From assembly GCA_021613375.1 (NCBI GenBank), contig CM038722.1, positions 29,959,903 to 30,023,902 on the forward strand: DNA of 64,000 bases, given 5' to 3'. This document shows positions 46,213 through 57,800 of the stretch, in pieces. The DNA comes from Megaleporinus macrocephalus (Eukaryota; Chordata; Actinopteri; Characiformes; Anostomidae). A program made the translations under genes and the position numbers. Within the stretch, counting starts at the first letter, position 1, and the number at the start of each line of letters is the position of its first letter. The notes under the pieces were generated by a model. It saw only the letters and a list, made by a program, of their open reading frames with translations. It made no database searches and was not told where the DNA came from.

Positions 46213-49200
46213 AAACAGTATCGCAGAACCTGATGAACACCCGCTGTGTAGATTGTGAGAAACAGCAATATGAAATGTGAAACATGAAAGAAGCACAGAG
46301 CTGAATTCTGCTAGTTCTGTTCAGTGCTGGTGAAGGCTTAGCACATTCTGCTACACATCTGCCAACAGGAGGGTGGCAAATTACACGCTAATTACCCTAC
46401 GCATCTGTGTGAGTATACATGTGTATTCAGCTCGTTGTGGAGACCAAATGTCTACTGTTGAGAACACAGCTTAAATCAAAACTTTAAAAGTGAACGAGGA
46501 CAAACATTTCCTTTTTTTATATTTACAGATAAGAGTACATCAGAAACCACATGTATCAGAAACCCCACTATCAAATCTGTCTGACATTACTTAAAGTGTT
46601 TATATTACAGTTTTTATACCCCTGAGGTTCATATTTGACACTAGTTGTTTGAGCCAAAACAGTAAACTTTGATAATGATTTTTGTTAGAGTCCTTTTTGA
46701 GTCTAGTAGAGTCAGTAAACAATCTAATAGTGATTCACTTGCATATTTTAAAGCCTGAAAAAACATTCCAGGTTCTGCCTGAAGCTTGTACCAGATTGTT
46801 TTCCATTAGAACAACTAACTGATCCAGTCAGTGACCTATTTAGGTTCTCCAGAAGGGCTGGAGTGGGTTTTGTTCTCACAACATCAGGCTCACTCATTAT
46901 AATTCATTACTGGCTAATTCCACTGTCAGTTTTTTATTTTGTTTGTGGTTATTCTGACATGTTAGACATGTAAACTCCCAAAGTACTCACCAGTGTGAGA
47001 GCTGCATGACCTGGCTGCAGAGCTAACCAATCCTGAGTGCCGTTTCAAGAATTTAACCCCTTTGTCCAGCTTGTGAGCCCTTTATCATTTTGTGAATTTT
47101 TTATATACATGTGACCTAAAATATGATCAGCTCTTTATTTAACAATAGATAAAAAGAACCCAGTTACACAAATAACCAGAGAAATATAATAGTCTAATTT
47201 TAAATGTGTTCACTGGCAATGTAATCCTTCAACCAAATGGTTCCTGTAACTGCCCTGCACATTGACTTTGTCCATTCGTCTTTAAGAAACTGCTTCAGGT
47301 TTGTTATGTTGGTAGGTGGTCTTGCCTGAATGCCACACCTATAGGTTCTACCTTGGATCAGGTCTGGATTTTGACTAAGCCCTTCTAAATTGCAGAACTT
47401 CATCTGCTTTAACCATTTGTTGTAGACAGATTAGATCTGGTAGATTTGGTATTTTCAGGCATTGTAGGGCCCAATTTCGGTTGAGATAGACATCCTAATG
47501 TTCTTCAATTATTGATATAATCCAGAATTCATATCTCCATCACATGATGACAAGCTGTTGTGATCCAATAGCAGCAAAGGTTTCAAGGGTATCTTAGACT
47601 GGAACTGTTTTTCCAAAGTCATTTATATCTTTACACATAACATTATTTCAGTGGTCTTCTAACATATCTAGGTGGTCTTTAGAAAACTTGAAACAGGCAG
47701 AAATGTTCCTCCCGGAGACAAGTGACCTTCTTCATGCTATCATTCCATACATATTATTCTTCAGTGTATGCCTGGTAGTGGACTTATGAACACTGACATT
47801 AGCCAGAGTAAGAGAGGCCTGCAGATGCTTAGATGTTACCCTGGGGTTCTTTCTGATCTCCCCAAAAAAATCATATGCTATTCTATTCTGTCTAAGTTTT
47901 GGAACCTGTTCCAGCCAAATGAGCACTGATAGATTCTCCTCAAGGATCTCATTTGACTGAGAGCTGGTATAAACTAACAGATATGTGTTAAAAATCAAAC
48001 TTTGACGTAAAGATTCAGGATGATGACCCAGTTATCACCCTTACCAAACAGATCTTTCTAGAAGTTCCCAAACTTTCACCACCAAAGACATTTAAAGTTA
48101 GATCACTTTTAAATAAATGAATGAAAACTTGTAATTGTTTAATTGGGTTCTCTTTCTCTAATATTCTGTTGTACAGCATTTACAAAAGAAAACACGATAG
48201 AATTTAAAGAAACTAGATTAATTTTAAATGACAGAAATATATTTCCTTTTATTTCACCGGAATCATTACAACATCTCTGACACCTTTCTGACTGTATGAA
48301 TGTGATGCCATTGTTTATTTCTGTTTATTTCTATCCATAAGTGGATCTCTCCCGCTTCATCATGGCAACAGCTCTAACTTTACTTGCGGTAAGTGATATC
48401 CCATAAGCCTGTAGTTGTGGTGACAGAATGAAAGCGTGGCACAAGTTCAGGCCTGCAGGAGGGTTCATCAGGCCGTAGCACATTATAATGTACCAAGAGA
48501 CACTAAATGAAGATTTATTACTCACGATCACATGTACGAGCCTGTATTTCACATTATTTATGTGAATGAGTATATACAAGAGTGTGTGTTTGTGTGTGCC
48601 TACCAGGTTTCTGCCACACTGTGGGGACCAAAACCTGGTTATATACTCGCGTACCTTTCTCAGTGTTTACTACCCCATAATGTACAATACTGTGTAAAAG
48701 TCTGAGGCACCTCAGCTGATTGTTTAAAAGCCTTTATCTAATCAATAACTGTATTATCACAAGTAAGAAAAGCAGATATAATTAGAAGAGATGTAAATAA
48801 TCCTACATACAATACAAAGTAACATGAATATCTTATTGTGAGAGAAGTAGATCATATCTTGAGCTCCAGTTTGAAGAACAAAGTTAGGTTCCAGATTTCT
48901 CCTGGACGCCCCAGACATTATATGAACGTATTCAATTCCTTCAGCAGCAATCTTGATTTAGCTTAATGAAGTACTGAGCAGTCAAAGCAGGTATTAGATG
49001 AGAACTGTAAATAATACTGGCTTGTTTATAGAAGGAGAGGCTTGGAAGGGTTTGAATAAATACACGTCAAAGCACTAAATACTGTATTAATACTATTAGA
49101 AGTGTTTTGCTAAGCAAAATAAAGATTTCTGTCTGGAAAAATAGCTTTTTGTATATAATAATATTCCCAAGTGTTTAAAACTTTTGCACAGTACTGTAAA

Positions 49201-52200
49201 TCATTCAACTTTAAGGTAGAAGTAAAGTTAGGGTAGGTGTTGGGGTTAGAGTTAGGTTAGTAGTAGTTTTGGTTAAGGTTTAAGTCTCCAGGAAATTAAT
49301 GAAAGTCTATGCAATGTCCCCACAAATCACAAAAACAAATGTACAAGTGTGTGTGCCTGTAATTACACATAATAAACACTTGCATTGGACTCATATTTGT
49401 AAGAAAACTAAAATAGGTTTTTAGACTATACTTAAATGTGCTACATTTACATGATGCAATATCTTTTATATGCATGTAAACGAATGGCAAAAAATGTAAT
49501 TCAAACAGTTTTCACCGCAACTCAGATGTAGTCAATCAACCAATTCACGTTTGTTGTCCAGATTTTGCATCATTAGTAGTTATTAAGCTAACATTGCTAA
49601 TAAACACTGGAAGTCATACGTCAGCCAAATCTTTTCATCAATCAGCAACAGGGTAAGTTTGTTTTTATAGCTCCCTGTACGTCATATTGTTTGCTCAACC
49701 ACATCAGCAAGTCTGTTCAACCTTAATTAAGACCTGGATGTAGTTCAGGAGAAATTGTGTTGCTGTATTTACAGAAAAAATGGTTGCTCCAGTTTTAAAC
49801 TAAGAAAGCCGAATTTGGACACCAAACATGACTTGGCTGATTGACTATAAACTAATGCACTGAATTGCCTTGTACATTATTTTCATATGAATGAAATATA
49901 TTACAACACCACACTTACTGGCAAATGTAAGTAAACATAAGGAACAAGTGGCACAGATGAAGTATACTTTTATGTGAAAATAATGTACATATTTTGATCA
50001 AGTGATTTCAATGCAGATTTTTTTTAACTGCAGCTTGTTTAAAAAATTGAGAACATGTTTATACTGCAGTGTATAAAACCCACAAATCAGAGAGGTAGTC
50101 CAAGAGCCAGAGAGTTAAATATTTGTGCCTACTGTTAGGTGCTGGAACAGCCATGCTCGCATGATGTTGGTTGCTACTTTGGGAAAAATCCCTCGTTTTT
50201 TATTGTTCCTCCTGTCTTTATCCATATCGTCGTCATCTCCTGTGCTTGGAGAAGCAGCACTATGGTCCAGGAGGTCACCTGATGGATAGAAAAACAAAAA
50301 CAGTGCACCGTTAACATATTAGGATAAAGGAATAAGATTATAACCCTTATTAACGTCTGTTAAATGATGAAAGGCTAATACCTTTCGGTATGTTTAATAC
50401 CTTAAAATGTATTGGCCCTCAAATTAACATTGACATTATTGATAACACCATTTTTACTGATAGTACCAACATCAAAATGTACAACATTTACATTTCTGTA
50501 ACTATAAGAATGTAATTTTGCTGTATTATGGGCAAACTAAATCATTGCACTATGCAAATGGCTATGCCTAATCACTGCTAGGCAACCATTACAATCTGCC
50601 ATTGCCTCAAGCCTTCTGTATATTATCTATGCCTGTCGAGTCCGTAATTAGCATTAAGACACCAGAGTCTATGAATGTTTTAGAAAGGTTCTGTGGTTAT
50701 TTCTGTATGAGATGCTACCCACGGTAACTTGAGATGTACAAGAAGATTATGAAAATTTAAAGTCTGTCATTTGTTTTTGTTTGGACCCTCCAAACATTGA
50801 TAGGATTATGCTAACATTTTAAGCTCTGAAGTTGGCTAGATAAGTGTTGTATTGTGTTGCATATTTATACCACAATTAGCATGAAAATGAATTAAGGTTT
50901 GTTTTTAACTAGTACATTGATGACATGGTGTCTGATGATTCCCTACCTGGATAACCACCTCACACTATACCAATAAGTGTCCTTGGGCAAGACTACTAAT
51001 ACTAACATAACCTACCAGTGTACAAGTAAACTGTAACACTACTTTCACCTACCTGTGTACAAGTAAACTGTAACACTACCTTCACCTACCTGTGTACAGG
51101 TAAACTGTAACACTACCTTCACCTACCTGTGTACAGGTAAACTGTAACACTACCTTCACCTACCTGTGTACAGGTAAACTGTAACACTACCTTCACCTAC
51201 CTGTGTACAGGTAAACTGTAACACTACCTTCACCTACCTGTGTACAGGTAAACTGTAACACTACCTTCACCTACCTGTGTACAGGTAAACTGTAACACTG
51301 TCTTCACCTACCTGTGTACAGGTAAACTTTATTGCAACCTTCACCTACCTGTGTACAGGTCAACTGTAAAACTACCTTCACCTACCTGTGTGCAGATAAA
51401 CTGTAACACTACCTTCACCTACCTGTGTACAGATAAACTGTAACGCTCACTCACCTACCTGTGTACAGATAAACTGTAACACTACCTTCACCTACCTGTG
51501 TACAGATAAACTGTAACACTACCTTCACCTACCTGTGTACAGATAAACTGTAACACTACCTTCACCTACCTGTGTACAGGTAAACTGTAACACTACCTTC
51601 ACCTACCTGTGTACAGTTAAACTGTAACACTACCTTCACCTACCTGTGTACAGGTAAACTGTAACTCTACCTTCACCTACCTGTGTACAGGCTTACTCTA
51701 AAACTACCTTCACCTACCTGTGTACAGGTAATGCACAGAATGTTTGATTACCCTTATAACTGTGAATAGCTAAGAGAGTAAGAGATGACCTGATTTAAAA
51801 ATGAGTTTTAGTAGAATTACTATTATTTCCATGTTTTGCTCTATCAAACTACAAAAAAGCAAAGAGGCCAAAAGCAAGACTTTGATCTTCTTGTATGGTC
51901 CGTGCTTATACCACCCCTTTGGCTTGTATCGCAGCTTGTTAATGCTATTTGTTGCAGCTAGGAGTCTTTCAGTTCTTCTTGGGGGGATTACTTTCTTCCT
52001 GACAGCAGGTTTCTAGTTCTGTGAGATTCTCAGGCTGTCTGGCGTGCGCTGCTCTTTTGTGGTCCATCCCCAGATTTTCAATGATGTTCAGGTCAGGGAA
52101 CTGTGTGGGCTATGGCAACATCTTCAGCTTGGGCCTCTTGAGGTACTCCATTGTGGATTCTAAGGTGTGTTTAGGATCATTATCCTGCTGTAGAAGCCAT

Positions 52201-52831
52201 TCAGCTTCATCCTTTTTACAGATGGTGTGATGTTTGCTGGTATTTAATTGAATTCCTTTGCAAACTTCTGATGCTGATGTTTGTGGTTAGGACACAGGAA
52301 AGGTTTACTTCTCAACTCTTCTTAACTCTTCCATGAAGGCCACATTAGAGATCGGTGGTCCACCACTTCACTGTCAGCTTTTGATTGAGGAAAAAAACTA
52401 AGAGCAGTTCTATCAGAAAGATTGACCTCCACCACTGGTGTTAACTGCTGCTTCTCAATTACTTTATGAACTGAGGAAACATCTACCTGAAAGCACTTTG
52501 CTATCTCCTTATCGCCTCTCCTGCTTCGTGTGCATCGGTTGTTTTAATGTTCAGAGTGCTGGGCAGCTGCTTAGAGGAGCCCAAGGCTGCTCATCGTAGA
52601 GATGAGGTTAGACAAGCTAATTAAAGTCTAAGATCCTAGTATAAGTTATCTAGGAGCTCAAATCTCTTGCGGTGCCCAAACGTTAGCAAGATACTGCTTT
52701 CATTTTATCCACTCTAAACACTCAAACTTATACAAATGACTGTATTAGACTAATTTCACAGTACATCAGCTACCTGAATGGGAGGCCCCCAAAAATCTTA
52801 CTTAGAGCCCCCAAAATGACAGTCAGCCCAG

Positions 52832-52871
<40 letters not shown>

Positions 52872-52952
52872 CAAACAAATACACACACACACAGAGTCAA
52901 ACAAATACACACACAAACACAGCCAGACTTCATTAACAGTTTAAAATATAAT

Positions 52953-53033
<81 letters not shown>

Positions 53034-53105
53034 AAAGTGTGGTATGTGCTGCTGCAGTTTGTTTGTGCAGTTATGTGTGTTTACACTAAGCCCATCTGGC
53101 CCAGG

Positions 53106-53173
<68 letters not shown>

Positions 53174-54197
53174 TATTCAGCGTTCTACTCATCGAGCTTC
53201 CACTGAAAAGAGTGATGCACTGATGTACTTCATTCCAGTGCTGTGTGAAAGTCAGACACTTTAAAAACTGTAAAAATTGTCTAGAAAAATCAGATTCTCA
53301 TTTTCAGTGTCTCGAAGAAACCTGCAGATACTCCTCCAGTAAAAGTTCTATAATAAATATAATAATAAAAACTTCATAATGTACTTAATCTCTCTCTCAC
53401 TGTCTCTCTCTCTTTTTTCTCTCTCTCTGTCTTTCTCTCTTTTTTTCCTCTCTCTCTGTCTTTCTTTTTCTCTCTCTCACTGTCTCTCTCTTTTTTCTCT
53501 CTCTCTGTCTTTCTCTCTTTTTTCCTCTCTCTCTGTCTTTCTTTCTTTTTCTCTCTCTCTCTGTCTTTCTCTTTTTCTCTCTCTCTCTCTCTCTCACTGT
53601 CTTTCTCTTTTTCTCTCTCTCTCACTGTTTCTCTGTCTTTCTCTCTTTTTCTCTCTCTCACTGTCTTTCTCTCTTTTTCTCTCTCTCTCACTGTTTCTCT
53701 GTCTTTCTCTCTTTTTCTCTCTCTCTCACTTTCTCTGTCTTTCTCTTTTTCTCTCTGTCTCTCTCTCTCTCTCACTGTCTCTTTCTCTCTCTCTCTTACT
53801 ATCTGTCTCTCTCTTTCTCTCTCTCTCTCTGTCTCTCTGTCTTTCTCTCTTTTTCTCTCTGTCTTTCTCTTTGTTTCTTTCTCTCTTACTGTCTCTCTGT
53901 CTCTCTCTCTTACTATATCTGTCTCTCTCTTTCTTTCTGTCTTACAATCTTTATGTATCTCTCTCTCATTCTGTCTCTTTGTCTCTCTCTTACTGTCTCT
54001 CTGTCTCTCCTTCTCTCTTACCATCTCCCTGTCTCTCTCTTACTCTCTCTCTTACTATCTCTCTGTATCTCTTTCATTCTCTGTTTTTGTCTCTCTGTAT
54101 CTTTCTCTCGCTCTGTATCTTTCTCTCTCACACTTACTATCTCCACCTATTTCCCTCACTATATGTCTTTCTCTCTCCTTCTCTCTCTAGTTCATAC

Positions 54198-54228
<31 letters not shown>

Positions 54229-54777
54229 CACTACCTCCACCCTTTCTCACTTGCTATCTTTCTCTGTCTCACACATCATCTCCACCTATATCTCTCACTG
54301 TCTCTCTCTCTTTCTTTCTATCTCCCACCTCTATCTCTCTCTGCCTCTTCATCTCTCTCTTTCTGTTAATCTGTTTCTCTCTCCCTCCCTCTCTCTCTCT
54401 CTGTTTCCTGGGGGAGTATGTTATTCTGAAGGGGGCAGGCTGACAGCTGTGTGTGTGTATGAGTGTGTGTGTGTGTGCTCTGGGTTTTATTGGCCATGGT
54501 TTGGTGCACAGCGCTGAGAAGCACGAACACGACTCTTTATATCCACCATGCACCATTTCCCCACTAATCTACACACTCCAGCTAACACACTTCACCGTAC
54601 ACTCTCAATACCGCCATTCCTGCACTCCTGTCTATGTGTGTGTGTGTGCGTGTAGTAGAAGACCCCCGGGGTGGTGCTAAAGTGTAAACGTGTGCAGGAG
54701 ATGACAAAACCTCTGCAGCTCTGTTTCACTTGGCACCCAGCGAGCATTTCACAAATACTCATGCTAATCTGACAGGA

Positions 54778-54865
<88 letters not shown>

Positions 54866-57800
54866 AGAAACAGATTCTTTGTATTTCTATGAAAACATTC
54901 TGTGCTGCACTGTTGTGTAAATATAGCTGACGATGACTGGATTGACAAATATGGGGACTTTTATTATGTACAGTCAGCACCCCTGGTCAGATTCCATGTT
55001 GTGTTTATTTTCTTAGTCTAAATAAGTTACATGTCCACTACAGAGAACACACAGAGTTTAATACACACTAACTGTTTATTTATTCATTACTTCTGTCTGA
55101 ACCACACTTCGTATCTCTAAAATGATAACTTTACACATAACTTTCTTCTTAACGTAAGTCAAAAGTGTACAATACAAGAACTACAGCATAGCATAGTACA
55201 AGTTAGCCCTACCAGTCAAACGTTTTAGATTCACTACCAGTCAAACGTTTTAGTACACTACCAGTCAAACGTTTTAGTACACTACCAGTCAAACGTTTTA
55301 GATTCACTACCAGTCAAACGTTTTAGATACACTACCAGTCAAACGTTTTAGATACACTACCAGTCAAATGTTTTAGATACACTACCAGTCAAACGTTTTA
55401 GATACACTACCAGTCAAACGTTTTAGATACACTACCAGACAAACGTTTTAGATACACTACCAGACAAACGTCTTAGTACACTACCAGTCAAACGTTTTAG
55501 TGCACTACCAGTCAAACGTTTTAGTACACTACCAGACAAACGTTTTAGATACACTACCAGCCAAACGTTTTAGATACACTACCAGTCAAACGTTTTAGTA
55601 CACTACCAGTCAAACGTTTTAGTACACTACCAGCCAAACGTTTTAGATACACTACCAGTCAAACGTTTTAGATACACTACCAGCCAAACGTTTTAGATAC
55701 ACTACCAGTCAAACGTTTTAGTACACTACCAGTCAAACGTTTTAGATACACTACCAGACAAACGTTTTAGTACACTACCAGACAAACGTTTTAGATACAC
55801 TACCAGTCGAACGTTTTAGTACACTACCAGTCAAACGTTTTAGATACACTACCAGTCAAACGCTTTAGATACACTACCAGTCAAACGTTTTAGATACACT
55901 ACCAGTCAAACGTTTTAGATACACTACCAGTCAAACGTTTTAGATTCATTACCAGTCAAACGTTTTAGATACACTACCAGTCAAACGTTTTAGATCACTA
56001 CCAGCCAAACGTTTTAGATACACTACCAGACAAACGTTTTAGATACACTACCAGTCAAACGTTTTAGTACACTACCAGTCAAACGTTTTAGACACACTAC
56101 CAGACAAACGTTTTAGATACACTACCAGTTAAACGTTTTAGACACACTACCAGACAAACGTTTTAGATACACTACCAGTCAAACGTTTTAGATACACTAC
56201 CAGACAAACGTTTTAGATTCACTACCAGTCAAACGTTTTAGATTCACTACCAGTCAAACGTTTTAGACACACTACCAGACAAACGTTTTAGATACACTAC
56301 CAGTTAAACGTTTTAGACACACTACCAGACAAACGTTTTAGACACACTACCAGACAAACGTTTTAGATTCACTACCAGCCTAACGTTTTAGATACACTAC
56401 CAGTCAAACGTTTTAGTGCACTACCAGTCAAACGTTTTAGATACACTACCAGACAAACGTTTTAGATACACTACCAGCCAAACGTTTTAGATACACTACC
56501 AGACAAACGTTTTAGATACACTACCAGTCAAACGTTTTAGATACACTACCAGCCAAACGTTTTAGATTCACTACCAGACAAACGTTTTAGTACACTACCA
56601 GTCAAACGTTTTAGATTCACTACCAGTCAAACGTTTTAGATACACTACCAGATAAACGTTTTAGATACACTACCAGCCAAACGTTTTAGATACACTACCA
56701 GCCAAACGTTTTAGATTCACTACCAGTCAAACGTTTTAGACACACTACCAGTCAAACGTTTTAGATTCACTACCAGTCAAACGTTTTAGATACACTACCA
56801 GTCAAACGTTTTAGATACACTACCAGACAAACGTTTTAGATACACTACCAGGCAAACGTTTTAGACACACTACCAGTCAAACGTTTTAGATACACTACCA
56901 GTCAAACGTTTTAGATACACTACCAGACAAACGTTTTAGATTCACTACCAGTCAAACGTTTTAGACACACTACCAGTCAAACGTTTTAGATTCACTACCA
57001 GTCAAACGTTTTAGACACACTACCAGTCAAACGTTTTAGATTCACTACCAGTCAAACGTTTTAGATACACTACCAGTCAAACGTTTTAGATTCACTACCA
57101 GTCAAACGTTTTAGATTCACTACCAGTCAAACGTTTTAGATACACTACCAGTCAAACGTTTTAGATACACTACCAGACAAACGTTTTAGATTCACTACCA
57201 GCCAAACGTTTTAGATACACTACCAGTCAAACGCTTTAGATACACTACCAGTCAAACGTTTTAGATACACTACCAGTCAAACGTTTTAGATACACTACCA
57301 GTCAAACGCTTTAGATACACTACCAGTCAAACGTTTTAGATACACTACCAGTCAAACGTTTTAGATACACTACCAGACAAACGTTTTACATACACTACCA
57401 GATAAACGTTTTAGATACACTACCAGACAAACGTTTTAGATACACTACCAGACAAACGTTTTACATACACTACCAGATAAACGTTTTAGATACACTACCA
57501 GTCAAACGTTTTAGATACACTACCAGCCTAACGTTTTAGATACACTACCAGTCAAACGTTTTACATACACTACCAGATAAACGTTTTAGATACACTACCA
57601 GACAAACGTTTTAGATACACTACCAGCCAAACGTCTTAGATACACTACCAGACAAACGTCTTAGTAACACTACCAGACAAACGTTTTAGATACACTACCA
57701 GACAAACGTTTTAGATACACTACCAGTCAAACGTTTTAGATACACTACCAGTCAAACGTTTTAGTACACTACCAGACAAACGTTTTAGATACACTACCAG

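Noticed and set aside
45945..46233. Ile-Tyr-Leu-Ser repeat frame
   Set aside because: Translation of the (ATCT)n microsatellite at a LINE tail.
52941..53264. Cys-Val and Thr-His repeat frames
   Set aside because: Translations of (TG)n, (CA)n and (CT)n microsatellites.
53374..54556. Long Leu/Ser and Arg/Glu open frames (up to 354 codons)
   Set aside because: Low-complexity CT/GA tract translated in every frame.
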